A stretch of DNA of 64,000 nt from the NCBI RefSeq assembly GCF_014201805.1, contig NZ_JACHFK010000001.1:682001-746000 (forward strand). Direction: 5' to 3'. The position numbers and the translations under genes are program-made. The notes beneath the pieces were generated by a model that saw only the letters and a list, made by a program, of their open reading frames with translations, was not told where the DNA came from and ran no database searches. How positions within the stretch are numbered: position 1 is the first letter of the stretch; each line of letters starts with the position of its first letter. This DNA is from Deinococcus metalli. Lineage in GTDB: Bacteria; Deinococcota; Deinococci; Deinococcales; Deinococcaceae. Shown here piece by piece: positions 1 to 10,367 of the stretch.

Positions 1-93
1 CATCGTGAGCCGGCATGGCGGCCGCGTGTCGGCCGACTCCCAGCCGGGCGAGGGCGCGGCCTTCACCGTGACGCTTCCAGCGAGGTCCGCCGA

Positions 94-97
<4 letters not shown>
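1..97 (+). CDS. Sensor histidine kinase, C-terminal fragment (5' end outside window)
   Basis: Only the last 31 codons are in the window (frame from base 2, stop TGA at 95-97). They read as the end of a HATPase_c domain: an IVSRHGG stretch like the helix after the G2 box, then a Q-PGEGAAFTVTLP strand, the usual ending of a histidine kinase ATPase domain. The stop overlaps the next gene's ATG as ATGA, so the two kinase genes are probably co-transcribed and translationally coupled. Input domain and class cannot be judged. Confidence 0.8.
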
Positions 98-1296
<1,199 letters not shown>

Positions 1297-1319
1297 ACCG
1301 GCCGGTGCGCCACACGCGC

Positions 1320-1325
1320 TAGCCT
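1320..1325 (+). promoter_or_regulatory. -10 element TAGCCT for the OsmC-like gene (leaderless)
   Basis: TAGCCT ends 6 nt before the ATG at 1332, which puts transcription start at about the A of the ATG. There is no Shine-Dalgarno sequence. The same spacing recurs throughout the window. Confidence 0.6.
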
Positions 1326-1331
1326 GGACAC

Positions 1332-1748
1332 ATGAAGAAGTCCATGAACGTCACGTGGCTGGGCGAACACCGCTTCGTCGGCGTGAACCCCTCCGGGCAG
1401 CAACTGCTGATCGACAACTCGCCCACCAAGATCGGCGTGTCGCCCATGGACGCCCTGCTCGGCGCCCTGGCCACCTGCACCGCCGTCGATGTCGTCGACA
1501 TCATGGCCAAACGCCGTACCCCCCTCACGTCGTACCGCATCGAGGTCGAGGGCGAGCGTGCCGAGACGCACCCCAAGCGCTACACGCACATCACCGTGCG
1601 GCACATCGCGGGCGGGAGCGGCGTGATGTTGGACGCGCTGACCAAGGCCGTGCACCTGAGTCACGAGAAGTACTGCTCGGTGGCGGCGTCGCTGAACGCG
1701 GAGATGAGCGTCGAGGCGGTGGTGGAGGAGAGCGCGGTTCCGAGCTGA
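1332..1748 (+). CDS. OsmC family protein (thiol peroxidase-like)
   Basis: This 138-residue protein has the OsmC/YhfA fold signature: the P-T-K-I-G-VSPMDALLGALATCTAVDVVDI helix with the first redox cysteine (about residue 54), and a second cysteine in HEKYCSVAASL near the C terminus. Family members reduce organic hydroperoxides with this cysteine pair. Together with bcp further on it fits the thiol-based peroxide defence of a bacillithiol-using organism. The start is set by the -10 box at 1320-1325. The gene ends at a long intergenic region and converges on the mrdA operon. The specific substrate is unknown. Confidence 0.88.
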   Translation: MKKSMNVTWLGEHRFVGVNPSGQQLLIDNSPTKIGVSPMDALLGALATCTAVDVVDIMAKRRTPLTSYRIEVEGERAETHPKRYTHITVRHIAGGSGVMLDALTKAVHLSHEKYCSVAASLNAEMSVEAVVEESAVPS

Positions 1749-2107
1749 GCGTGGGAGGTCAGGGGGTGGACGGGCACCGTTCGGCGGCGCAAGTCCCACC
1801 CTTTCCCTGTGGCCAGGGAGAATGTGGACGCTCACGTGTTCAGGCTGGCCGGAGCTGAAGTTGCGTCAGCGTGGCGCGCGGTCCTTGCCTCCTGCGATGG
1901 CCTCGTCCTCACCTGCGGGCTCTGCGCACGGTGGCATCCGGGGGAGCGCGTGTGACCAGCTCTGCCGAATCTGCTCTCCCTGCCCTGTGGTCTTCCTGAG
2001 GCGGGTCACGTCGCGCTGTGTCGTGAAAGGCTGACATGGGAGGCGCCGAGGCTGGCTACGACAGAACGGAGGTCCTGTATGCATTCAGTCACACTGCGCT
2101 TTTCAGG
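1749..2107. other. 359-nt intergenic region without a convincing gene
   Basis: This stretch lies between two convergent genes. A 70-codon frame at 1822-2034 has a cysteine-rich, low-complexity translation and no promoter spacing or ribosome site, so I do not call it. A possible weak relative of the 36-nt intergenic element lies at 2006-2027 (TCACG, 10 nt, TCGTGAA), but its spacing is one base shorter and the third half-site is missing. Nothing else is evident. Confidence 0.5.
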
Positions 2108-4219
2108 TCAGGGTGTCTGGATCGCGGTTCCTGCGGCTGCGGTGGCCGCGTCGGCCTTCGCCCTGGCGGCGTCCTTGGCCAGGCGCGCGTGCATCTGGGT
2201 CAGCTCCCCGGTGCAGGGCGTCTGGTCCGGCAGGGCGTGGTGGCGTTCGTCGAGCTTCAGGCACCAGCGGGCGGCAAACATCTTGGCGGCGGCGTTCAGG
2301 CCGGGGCCGGAGCCCTCGCCGCCGTTCTGGAAGAACGTCACGACCATGAAGTTGGGCGTCTGGCCGTCTCCAATCGGGCCGTAGCCCTCGTACCACGCGT
2401 TGGTGTAGGCGTAGCCCTTGCGGAAGCTCATGCCGTTCTCGGCGGTGCCGGTCTTGCCGGCGGTCCGCACCGGGAAGAAGTTCGGCCCCAGGATGTGCTG
2501 CGCCGTGCCCCAGCGGGTGGTGCCGGCCGTGGTGATCGCCATGCCGTCCTTGATGAGCTGGAAGTCCTTGGGGTTGCCGGGCACTCGTTCGGGCGGGCGG
2601 GTCGCCGGGACGCCGCCCACCGCGTGAACCAGGGACAGCGGCCGGCGCACCCCGAGGTTCTCGATGGTGGACAGGGCCGAGATCACCTGCGACGGCGTGA
2701 CCAGCAGCGAGTCCTGCCCGATCGCAAAGGACAGCGCCTGCCCGGGGTAGTACACGATGGGCGCCTCGCCGGCCGCCTGGCGCCGGGCGTTCGTCTTGCC
2801 GTAGGTTTCCTTGAAGTGCTCGGGGCTGGGGATGTACCCGGTCTTCTCGCCGGCGAGTTCCAGACCGGTGTCGCGGCCGAAGCCGAGTTCCTGCGCGCGC
2901 CGGCCCAGGTAGTTCGCGTAGGTGATCGGGTCCGCCGAGATGGCCGCCTGGTAGTACCACGTGTTGCACGAGAACGCGATGGCGAGCTTGCCGTCCACGT
3001 TGCCCAGGCTGCCGGTGCGGTGCCAGTTGTAGCGCGGCCCGCCGAAGCGGATATACGGCGCGCAGTTGAACGTGCGGTTGCCCCACTTCTCGATAAAGGC
3101 CAGCGTGGACGTCGGCTTGAACACCGAGCCGGAGTCGAAGGTCTGCACGGCGCGGTTCTGCATCACGGCGTCCAGGCTGTTCGACGTCAGGGCCTTGGTC
3201 CGGGCTGCCGGGTCCGGGCTGGGCACCCGCGAGAACCAGTTCGGGTCGTAGGTGGGGCTGCTCGCCATCGCCAGCACCTCGTTCGTGCGCGGGTCGATGG
3301 CGATGATGGCGCCGCGCAGCACGGACTCGGGCGGCTGGCCGTACTTCTTGCGGCCGGCGTTCACGTCCTCCAGACCTTCTTGCAGGGCACGCTCGGCGGC
3401 GCGTTGCAGCGTGGAGTCTATGGACAGCGTGATGTTCTGGCCCTGCTTGCCGGGATCGATGATGCGCTCGGTCTGCGGGCGGCCGGCGGCCGTGACCTCG
3501 CGGCGGCGCAGGCCGTTCTTGCCCTCCAGGGTGGTCTGGAGGCTGGCTTCCAGGCCCGAGCGGCCCACCAGGTCGCCCACGGTGTACCCGCCATTCTGCA
3601 CTTGGTCCTGGGTGGCTTCCTGCACGTAGCCGAGCAGGTGCGCGGCCAGGGTGTGCTGCGGGTAGATGCGCTCCAGGCGCGGGCGCAGCTCCAGGGACGG
3701 CACCAGCACCGTGTACTCGTACAGCGCGCTGAGATTCTTCTCCGGCACGTTGCGCGCCAGGATCACCTCGGTCTCCTTGCTGCGGTCGGGTTCGACCGGC
3801 TGCCCGTTCCTGACCATGTCCGGCGTAATGCCCGCGAGGTACACGATCTTGTCCCACGAGGGAATGGCCTGCGCCGGGTCGCTCGGGGTGCGCCGGCCGG
3901 CGTACACCAGGTCCACGGCGAGGCGGTTGGTGGCGAGCAGCACGCCGTCGCGGGTGCGGATCTCGCCGCGCAGCGCCCGGACGATCTCGTCGCGCTGGAA
4001 GTTGCTGGTGGACTGCACCGCGTACTCGCTGTGATCGATGATCTGGAGCTGGTACAGCCGCGCGCCCAGGGCGCCCAGCGCGAGGCTGAAGGCGAACGCG
4101 ATCCACGTGACCCGCCCCGCGCCATTCGACCGGGCCCGGGCGGGCGCCACGGCGGGCGCGCCGCTGGCCCGGCGCCGCAGGCGGTCGCGGCGGTCGAGGA
4201 CGTCGCCGGCGCGGCTCAC
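2108..4219 (-). CDS. mrdA: Penicillin-binding protein 2 (class B transpeptidase)
   Basis: This 703-residue enzyme forms peptide cross-links in peptidoglycan, in the elongation complex of most bacteria. A single membrane anchor lies at residues ~37-58, followed by the PBP dimer domain (~75-240) and the transpeptidase domain. The three catalytic motifs are intact: SVFK (S365, nucleophile), SCN (417-419) and KTG (589-591). I take the GTG at 4219 as start because it overlaps the mreD stop as GTGA, as at the other junctions of this operon, and puts the anchor close to the N terminus; longer in-frame extensions run into mreD. It is the last gene of deoC-maf-mreC-mreD-mrdA. The FtsI alternative is disfavoured by the mreCD neighbours. 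Confidence 0.92.
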   Translation of the reverse strand: MSRAGDVLDRRDRLRRRASGAPAVAPARARSNGAGRVTWIAFAFSLALGALGARLYQLQIIDHSEYAVQSTSNFQRDEIVRALRGEIRTRDGVLLATNRLAVDLVYAGRRTPSDPAQAIPSWDKIVYLAGITPDMVRNGQPVEPDRSKETEVILARNVPEKNLSALYEYTVLVPSLELRPRLERIYPQHTLAAHLLGYVQEATQDQVQNGGYTVGDLVGRSGLEASLQTTLEGKNGLRRREVTAAGRPQTERIIDPGKQGQNITLSIDSTLQRAAERALQEGLEDVNAGRKKYGQPPESVLRGAIIAIDPRTNEVLAMASSPTYDPNWFSRVPSPDPAARTKALTSNSLDAVMQNRAVQTFDSGSVFKPTSTLAFIEKWGNRTFNCAPYIRFGGPRYNWHRTGSLGNVDGKLAIAFSCNTWYYQAAISADPITYANYLGRRAQELGFGRDTGLELAGEKTGYIPSPEHFKETYGKTNARRQAAGEAPIVYYPGQALSFAIGQDSLLVTPSQVISALSTIENLGVRRPLSLVHAVGGVPATRPPERVPGNPKDFQLIKDGMAITTAGTTRWGTAQHILGPNFFPVRTAGKTGTAENGMSFRKGYAYTNAWYEGYGPIGDGQTPNFMVVTFFQNGGEGSGPGLNAAAKMFAARWCLKLDERHHALPDQTPCTGELTQMHARLAKDAARAKADAATAAAGTAIQTP

Positions 4220-4752
4220 GACAGGGCCTCCGGCGCCGACCGCGGCCCGAAGCCCCACGTCATCACGCGGTCCCACACGCCGGACAGGATAAGTGTTCCC
4301 GCGAACATGACCGGAACCGTCCTCACCAGCAGCGGCACCGTCACCAGGTCCGAGCGCAGCCAGTATGTCAGGGCCAGGAACGCCAGCCACTCGCCCGCCA
4401 CGGCCGCCACCACCGTCAGCAGCGCCTGCACGGGACCGCTGTTCGAGAAGTAGCGCCGGACGAGCAGCACCAGCAGCGCGCCGCCGGCCACCCCGGCCGC
4501 GTGCAGGCCCAGCATGCCGCCCCCCAGCACGTCCTGCAGCAGGCCCACGCCGTACGCGGCGGCCAGCGCCCACGCGGGCCGCATCCGCCACGCCAGGCCC
4601 GCGCCGGTCAGCAGGAACAGGTCGGGGGCGGGAAGGCCGGCGGCGTCGGTCAGCCGGGACAGCAGGCCCTGCGCGGCGATCAGCAGCACGACCAGCGCGG
4701 CGGGCTGCAGCACGCGCCCGGCGCCGCGGCGCGGCAGGCGGCCCAGGGTCAC
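4216..4752 (-). CDS. mreD: Rod shape-determining membrane protein MreD
   Basis: This 178-residue, very hydrophobic protein has about five predicted membrane helices and a short basic N terminus, as in the MreD family, which links MreC and PBP2 in the elongasome. The GTG start at 4752 overlaps the mreC stop (GTGA), and its own stop overlaps the mrdA GTG the same way. Sequence conservation in MreD is low, so the assignment rests on size, hydrophobic pattern and position between mreC and mrdA. Confidence 0.85.
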   Translation of the reverse strand: MTLGRLPRRGAGRVLQPAALVVLLIAAQGLLSRLTDAAGLPAPDLFLLTGAGLAWRMRPAWALAAAYGVGLLQDVLGGGMLGLHAAGVAGGALLVLLVRRYFSNSGPVQALLTVVAAVAGEWLAFLALTYWLRSDLVTVPLLVRTVPVMFAGTLILSGVWDRVMTWGFGPRSAPEALS

Positions 4753-5528
4753 AGGCCCTCCAGGATGGTGACGTCCTCGACCACGCCGACGTCCACGGCG
4801 GGCTTCACGATCACCACGCGGTTGAGGTCGTTGGGGCCCAGCGGCATGATCTTCTCGACGGTGCCCACGCGGATGCCCACCGGGAACACGCCGCCCAGGC
4901 TGTTCGTGACCAGCACGTCCCCGATCCTGATCGGCACGCTGCGCGAGAACTCGGCCCGCATCCGGTCCGGCGGCAGGCCCTGCGCGAGGCCGCGCCCGCC
5001 CTTGTTGCCGTCCAGGCTCACGCCCACGCTGCTCTCGGGATCGACCAGCGCGACCACCGTGCACTGCCGCGCCGCGACGTCGGAGACCTGCCCGACCAGA
5101 CCGCCGGGCACCGTGACCGGCATGCGGACGCGCACGCCCGCGTTGCGGCCGAGGTTCAGGGTCAGGCGCGCCATCAGTGGGCTGGGCGACACGGCCACCA
5201 CCTGCGCGATGCCCACGGCGTTGGGTGCCTGCGTGCGAGTGATCACATCGAGTTGCCGCAGGCGCGCGGCCTCGCGGGTGAGCAGTTCATTGCGCTGGCG
5301 CAGGACGCCCACCTGCTTTCGGAGGCTGGCGTTCTCGCGCGACAGTTCCCGCTCGTGCACCAGCGTGTCGTAGGCGTGGCGCAGGTTGTCCGCGACCGTC
5401 ACGCTGATGCGGGTGACCGGCACCGTCGAGGCGCGCAGGGCCGTGGGGGCGACCACCTGGAAGCGCGTGGCCGCCATGCTGATGCCCAGCAGCAGCGCGT
5501 ACACGACCAGTAAGCGCCGCCAGTTCAC
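4749..5528 (-). CDS. mreC: Rod shape-determining protein MreC
   Basis: This 259-residue protein has one N-terminal membrane helix (RLLVVYALLLGISMAAT), a coiled coil rich in L, R and E (about residues 55-95), and the beta-rich MreC core with ARLTLNLGRNAGVRVRMPV, VGQVSDV and a region around FSRSVPIRIGDVLVTNSLGG. MreC is the periplasmic scaffold that activates PBP2. A GTG start at 5528 gives a GTGA overlap with maf and begins just before the helix; an upstream GTG at 5564 is inside maf. No mreB precedes it, unlike the common mreBCD order. Confidence 0.9.
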   Translation of the reverse strand: MNWRRLLVVYALLLGISMAATRFQVVAPTALRASTVPVTRISVTVADNLRHAYDTLVHERELSRENASLRKQVGVLRQRNELLTREAARLRQLDVITRTQAPNAVGIAQVVAVSPSPLMARLTLNLGRNAGVRVRMPVTVPGGLVGQVSDVAARQCTVVALVDPESSVGVSLDGNKGGRGLAQGLPPDRMRAEFSRSVPIRIGDVLVTNSLGGVFPVGIRVGTVEKIMPLGPNDLNRVVIVKPAVDVGVVEDVTILEGL

Positions 5529-6157
5529 GCCGGGCGCAGCTCCGGAGCGTGCGGCTCGTTCCACACGGGCACGCCGGCGGCGCGCAGAAGGCGGATCACC
5601 ACCGACAGCGGGAAGCCGACCACGGTGCTGTACTCGCCCTCGATCCGCAGGACCAGCGCCATGCCGAGCGCCTGGATGCCGTAGCCGCCGGCCTTGTCGA
5701 GCCCCTCGCCGGACGCGGCGTAGTGGGCAATCTCGCCGGGCGTCAGGTCGCGGAAGGTGACGTCCGCGCGGGACACCTCGACGTGCTCGTGTGCGCCGTG
5801 CACGACGCCCACGCCGGTGTACACCTGGTGGGTGCGGCCCGCCAGGGTGCGCAGGAAGGCGGCGTTCTCGGCCGCGTCGGCGGGCTTGCCGAGCAGCGTG
5901 CCGTCCAGCGCGACCACGGTGTCCGAACCGATCACAACCGCGCCGGGCTCGGCGGCGGCGACCGCCCGGGCCTTCACGAGGGCCAGCTCGCCCGCCAGCG
6001 CGTCCGGCTGCGCGGTGGCGCTGTTCTCGGGCTCGCCGCTGACCCGCACGCGGAACGGCACGCCCAGCAGACCCAGCAGCTCGCGCCGCCGCGGACTGCC
6101 GGACGCCAGGATCACCTCCGGCACCCCGGTGCGGGGGTGCGCGCCCTCGGGTCCCAT
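5525..6157 (-). CDS. maf: Maf family nucleotide pyrophosphatase
   Basis: This 210-residue protein has the Maf signature VILASGSPRRRELL near the N terminus, followed by GSDTVVALDG and LAGRTHQVYTGV. Maf proteins hydrolyse non-canonical nucleoside triphosphates such as dTTP, UTP or modified pyrimidines to monophosphates. ATG 6157 overlaps the deoC stop as TGATG; a GTG shortly downstream would also leave the family start intact. Maf often neighbours mreCD, as here. Confidence 0.9.
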   Translation of the reverse strand: MGPEGAHPRTGVPEVILASGSPRRRELLGLLGVPFRVRVSGEPENSATAQPDALAGELALVKARAVAAAEPGAVVIGSDTVVALDGTLLGKPADAAENAAFLRTLAGRTHQVYTGVGVVHGAHEHVEVSRADVTFRDLTPGEIAHYAASGEGLDKAGGYGIQALGMALVLRIEGEYSTVVGFPLSVVIRLLRAAGVPVWNEPHAPELRPA

Positions 6158-6831
6158 CAGTAGCCCTCGCCCGCTCTGTCGCCCGTGACCAGGGCCACGC
6201 CGCCGGACGTCCCCAGGCGTGTGGCGCCGGCCTCGATCATGGCCCGCGCGTCCTGCGGGGTCCGCACACCGCCCGCCGCCTTGATCTGCGCGCGGCCCGC
6301 GATCACGTCGCGCATCAGGCGCACGTCGTCCAGGGTGGCGCCGCCGGTGCCGAACCCGGTGCTGGTCTTCACGAAGTCCGCGCCGCCCTGCACGGCCGCC
6401 TCGGTCGCGCCGCGCTTCTGGTCGTCGGTCAGGTAGCAGGTTTCGATGATCACCTTCAGCACGTGGTCCGGAATCGCCCGGCGCACCGCGCGCACATCGG
6501 CCTGCACCGTCTCCCAGTCGCCCGCCAGGGCCGCGCCGATGTGGATCACCATGTCCACCTCGTCCGCGCCGGCCTCGGCGCTCAGGCGGGCCTCGATGGC
6601 CTTCTGCTCGGAGGACACGGCGCCCAGGGGAAAACCGCACACGGTGGCGATCTTCACGTCGCTGCCGGTCAGCAGCTCCGCGGCCAGCGGAATGTACACG
6701 GGGTTGAGGCACACGGCGTAGAAGCCGTGGTCACGGGCTTCCGCGCACAGCGTGGCGATGTCGGCGGGCGTGGCCGTCGCCTTGAGCAGGGTGTGGTCGA
6801 TGTACGGCGCGAGCTTCACGCCCTCCAGCAT
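6157..6831 (-). CDS. deoC: Deoxyribose-phosphate aldolase
   Basis: This 224-residue class I aldolase cleaves 2-deoxyribose 5-phosphate to glyceraldehyde 3-phosphate and acetaldehyde. The catalytic residues are visible: D93 in DEVDMVIHIGA, K126 in HVLKVIIET, and the Schiff-base K155 in ADFVKTSTGFG; GVRTPQDA and GTSGG form the phosphate site. It opens the five-gene minus-strand operon whose later genes build the wall; I see no functional link beyond co-transcription. No clear -10 box was found upstream of the ATG. Confidence 0.95.
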   Translation of the reverse strand: MLEGVKLAPYIDHTLLKATATPADIATLCAEARDHGFYAVCLNPVYIPLAAELLTGSDVKIATVCGFPLGAVSSEQKAIEARLSAEAGADEVDMVIHIGAALAGDWETVQADVRAVRRAIPDHVLKVIIETCYLTDDQKRGATEAAVQGGADFVKTSTGFGTGGATLDDVRLMRDVIAGRAQIKAAGGVRTPQDARAMIEAGATRLGTSGGVALVTGDRAGEGY

Positions 6832-6922
6832 ACGCAGCTCTCATGGGAAGAACTCAACCGCCAAACGGTGCAGGCGGGCGGGGCAGCCGGTCCCGCGCCA
6901 CCCCGGAAGTGCGGCCCTGCGT

Positions 6923-6928
6923 TAGCCT
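6923..6928 (+). promoter_or_regulatory. -10 element TAGCCT for bcp (leaderless)
   Basis: TAGCCT lies exactly 6 nt before the bcp ATG at 6935 and is identical in sequence and spacing to the site before the OsmC-like gene. The two peroxide-defence genes therefore share the same promoter core. Confidence 0.6.
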
Positions 6929-6934
6929 GGACGC

Positions 6935-7418
<484 letters not shown>

Positions 7419-7426
<8 letters not shown>

Positions 7427-8123
7427 CCACCCCGTTCCCGATCTGGAGGCCCTGAAGAAGGAAGCGGCTGTACGCGCCACGCACCTGGTGCGCAGCGGCA
7501 TGCGGGTCGGCCTGGGCACCGGCAGCACCGCCAAGTACGCCATCGAGGAACTCGCGCGGCGGATACAGGCCGGCGAACTCACGGACATCACCGGAGTCGC
7601 CACCAGCGAGGCGAGCGACACCCTGGCCCGCAGCCTGGGCCTGCGGGTCGAGGTGCTCGACCCCCGGCCGCTCGACCTCGCCATCGACGGCGCGGACGAG
7701 ATCGACCCGCAGCTGAATCTGATCAAGGGCCTGGGCGGCGCGCTGCTGCGCGAGAAACTCACCGAGATTCAGGCCCGGCAGCTGGTGATCATCGCGGACC
7801 ACACCAAGGTCGTGGAGCGGCTGGGCCAGAAGGCGCCGCTGCCCATCGAGATCGCGCGCTTCGGCTTCCTGAGCACCATTGAGCGCCTGCGCGCCCAGCT
7901 GCCGGGCGGCCGCCTGCGCCAGCCGGGCGCGCAGCCGTACGTGACCGACAACGGCAACTACATCTACGACGCGCAGCTGCCGGAGACGTTTGACCCGGCC
8001 ACCCTGGAGCGCCAGCTCAAGGGCACGCTCGGCGTGGTGGACACCGGCTTCTTCCTGGGCATGGCGACGCACGCCTTCGTGGCCGCACCGGACGGCGTGC
8101 GGGAACTGGTGCGGCCGGCCTGA
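7419..8123 (+). CDS. rpiA: Ribose-5-phosphate isomerase A
   Basis: This 234-residue enzyme interconverts ribose 5-phosphate and ribulose 5-phosphate in the pentose phosphate pathway. Family motifs are intact: GLGTGSTAKYAIEEL (phosphate loop), the DGADEID active-site loop, and KGLGGALLREK with the catalytic acid region. The GTG start overlaps bcp by 8 nt, so the two are one transcription unit. It converges on the YyaL-type gene; the 96 nt between them hold only a weak GGTTC/GAACC dyad at 8191-8204. Confidence 0.95.
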
Positions 8124-8219
8124 CCGCGGGCCGCCGGTGACGGGTCGGGGGCGTTCCTGCCCACTCCCCTCAAATCAACCAGAGGGCGTTGGTTCGACGG
8201 AACCTGTGACCGCTGGGAC

Positions 8220-10259
8220 TCACACTCCGGTCAGCGCTTCGAGTTGCGCGCGGAACACGGCCGGGTCACGGGTGGGCAGGTCGCAGGTGCGGTTCACGCA
8301 CACGTAGCCCAGTCCACCGCCGGGTCGGCCCTCCAGCACCGGCAGGTCGTCCCCGGCCTCCGTGAAGGACAGCGCGACGAAGGGCAGGGGACACGTGGCT
8401 GCCACCGTCTCCAGCGCGCGCCGCTCGTTCGCGGTGCCGATGATGGCAACCTCGGCGTGTGGGGCGTTCAGGAAGGCGGCGGCCTGCCACAGCCCGCCGA
8501 AGCCTCCGGTCGCGGCGAGCATGTCGCGCGCGAAGGCGTCCACGGTGCGCCGGGCCTTGTCCTCGGCGCCGGGAACCGCGAAGTAGCGGTCCATCCACAG
8601 CGCGAGCAGGGCGGCGGCGGCGTTGTCGCTGATCACGGCCGAGTCGAAACCCGGCGCCTGCCGCGCGAGCAGCGGCTCGGCCTGGCCGCCGGACGCCATG
8701 AACACGCCGGCCTCGTCGTTCCAGAAGTCGCGCACGGTCACGTCCCACAGCTCGCGCGCCCAGTGCAGGTGCGCGGGGTCGCCGTCCGCCTGGAACAGCG
8801 CCACCAGCCCCAGGGCGACCAGGGCGTGGTCTTCCAGCAGACCCTCGACGCGCGATGCGCCGTCCGCCCAGGTGTGGCGCAGGGTGCCGTCCGCGAGGCG
8901 CATGTGCTCCCGCAGGAACGCCGCGACGGCGCGCGCCACCTCCGCGTACGTGTCGTCCTGGAGGATGCGCGCCGCGTCCGCGAAGGCGGCGAGGACCAGG
9001 CCGTTCCACGACGCGAGCACCTTCGTATCGGTGCCGGGCTGCGGCCGCTGCGTCCGCACGGCGAACATGCGGCCCCTCAGGTCGTCGAGCCGGGCGGCCA
9101 GCTCGGCCTCCGGCACGCCCGCCCTGGCCGCGAGGGTGGCGACCGGCACCGCCACGTGCGGCACGCTGCGCCGGCCGTACTCCGGGCGGTGCGGGTCGAG
9201 GAAATCCCCCTCGGGACGGATGCCCAGGTGCGTGAGCAGCAGCTCGGCGCCCTCCGGGTCCGGCAGCGCGGCGCGCACCTCGTCCGGTGTCCACGTGAAG
9301 GTCAGGCCCTCCACGCCTGCGGTGTCCGCGTCCTGCGCGGAGTAAAAGCCCCCGGCCGGGTCGCGCATCTTGCGCAGCAGATACGCCAGGGTGGAGCGGG
9401 CGGCGCGCTCGAAGGCCGCGTCGCCGGTGTGCTGCCACGCGTGCAGCAGCGTGCGCGTGAGCTGAGCGTTGTCGTACAGCATCTTCTCGAAGTGGGGCAC
9501 CCGCCAGCGCTCGTCCACCGAGTAGCGGTGGAAGCCCCCGCCGAGCTGGTCGTGGAGGCCGCCCGCGAGCATCGCCCGCAGTGTGCCCAGGGCCATGTCG
9601 CGCCCATCCGCGCGGGTCAGCAGGAAGTCCAGGGTGGTCGGCGCGGGGAACTTCGGCGCGTGCCCGAAGCCCCCCTGCGCGGCGTCGTACGCCCGGCGCA
9701 GTGCGGCCACGGCGCGGTCGGGGCCGTCCGGTGGCAGGGTGCCTTCCGCGGGCGCGGGCCGGCTGGCCTCGCGGATGTGGGCGCTCAGCGCCTGCGCGCT
9801 GCCCACGATCTGCTCGCGCTCCTCGGTCCACGCGCGGGTCACGGCCGACATCACCCTCCGGAAGCTCGGCAGGCCGTGTCCGTCGCGCGGCGGAAAGTAC
9901 GTGCCGGCATGGAAGGGCTCGCCCCCTGGTGTCAGGAAGACCGTCATCGGCCATCCGCCCTGCCCGGTCATGGCCTGGGTGGCCGCCATGTACACCGCGT
10001 CCACGTCCGGGCGCTCCTCGCGGTCCACCTTGACGTTCACGAACTGCGCGTTCATCTGCGCGGCCGTGTCCGCGTCCTCGAAGCTCTCGTGGGCCATCAC
10101 GTGGCACCAGTGGCACGTGGAGTACCCCACCGACAGCAGCACCGGCACGTCCCGATCACGCGCCTCGGCAAAGGCGTCCTCGCCCCACGGGCGCCAGTCC
10201 ACCGGGTTGTCGGCGTGCTGGCGGAGGTACGGACTGGATTCTCCAGACAGGCGGTTCAT
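8220..10259 (-). CDS. YyaL/SSP411-type thioredoxin-domain protein
   Basis: This 679-residue protein has an N-terminal thioredoxin-like (DUF255) domain beginning [18 protein letters not shown], with a CHWC redox motif (C49-C52), followed by an all-alpha (alpha/alpha)6-barrel region resembling N-acylglucosamine epimerase folds. The family is widespread and its biochemical role is unsettled. The start is supported by TACGCT 6 nt before the ATG (10266-10271). It is divergent from the transglutaminase-like gene. Confidence 0.9.
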   Translation of the reverse strand: MNRLSGESSPYLRQHADNPVDWRPWGEDAFAEARDRDVPVLLSVGYSTCHWCHVMAHESFEDADTAAQMNAQFVNVKVDREERPDVDAVYMAATQAMTGQGGWPMTVFLTPGGEPFHAGTYFPPRDGHGLPSFRRVMSAVTRAWTEEREQIVGSAQALSAHIREASRPAPAEGTLPPDGPDRAVAALRRAYDAAQGGFGHAPKFPAPTTLDFLLTRADGRDMALGTLRAMLAGGLHDQLGGGFHRYSVDERWRVPHFEKMLYDNAQLTRTLLHAWQHTGDAAFERAARSTLAYLLRKMRDPAGGFYSAQDADTAGVEGLTFTWTPDEVRAALPDPEGAELLLTHLGIRPEGDFLDPHRPEYGRRSVPHVAVPVATLAARAGVPEAELAARLDDLRGRMFAVRTQRPQPGTDTKVLASWNGLVLAAFADAARILQDDTYAEVARAVAAFLREHMRLADGTLRHTWADGASRVEGLLEDHALVALGLVALFQADGDPAHLHWARELWDVTVRDFWNDEAGVFMASGGQAEPLLARQAPGFDSAVISDNAAAALLALWMDRYFAVPGAEDKARRTVDAFARDMLAATGGFGGLWQAAAFLNAPHAEVAIIGTANERRALETVAATCPLPFVALSFTEAGDDLPVLEGRPGGGLGYVCVNRTCDLPTRDPAVFRAQLEALTGV

Positions 10260-10265
10260 AGACGC

Positions 10266-10271
10266 AGCGTA
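10266..10271 (-). promoter_or_regulatory. -10 element TACGCT for the YyaL-type gene (leaderless)
   Basis: On the minus strand TACGCT ends 6 nt before the ATG at 10259, the same geometry as the other leaderless genes here. Confidence 0.55.
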
Positions 10272-10367
10272 GCGTCAAGGCCAAAACCCCGCCCCTGGAG
10301 AACGTGAACGCAGCCTGGAGTAGACTTCACACCCGCGCCGGGCCTGGAACGCGGCACACTGGAGGGT

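Noticed and set aside
1822..2034. 70-codon frame between the OsmC-like gene and mrdA
   Set aside because: No -10 spacing, no ribosome site and an unconvincing cysteine-rich translation.
2006..2034. Possible fourth copy of the 36-nt element
   Set aside because: TCACG and TCGTGAA are present but 10 rather than 11 nt apart, and the third half-site is absent. Likely chance or a decayed copy.
2036..4453. 805-codon open frame on the plus strand
   Set aside because: It lies antisense to mrdA and mreD, which have intact catalytic motifs. Its translation is Gly/Arg/Ala/Val-rich low complexity, as expected for GC-rich antisense frames.
8191..8204. GGTTC-N4-GAACC motif, considered as a T-arm of a tRNA
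   Set aside because: No acceptor, D or anticodon arms surround it. It is a short dyad between convergent genes.
8244..10307. 687-codon open frame on the plus strand
   Set aside because: Antisense to the YyaL-type gene, whose CHWC domain and leaderless promoter are convincing. No domain is visible in the antisense product.
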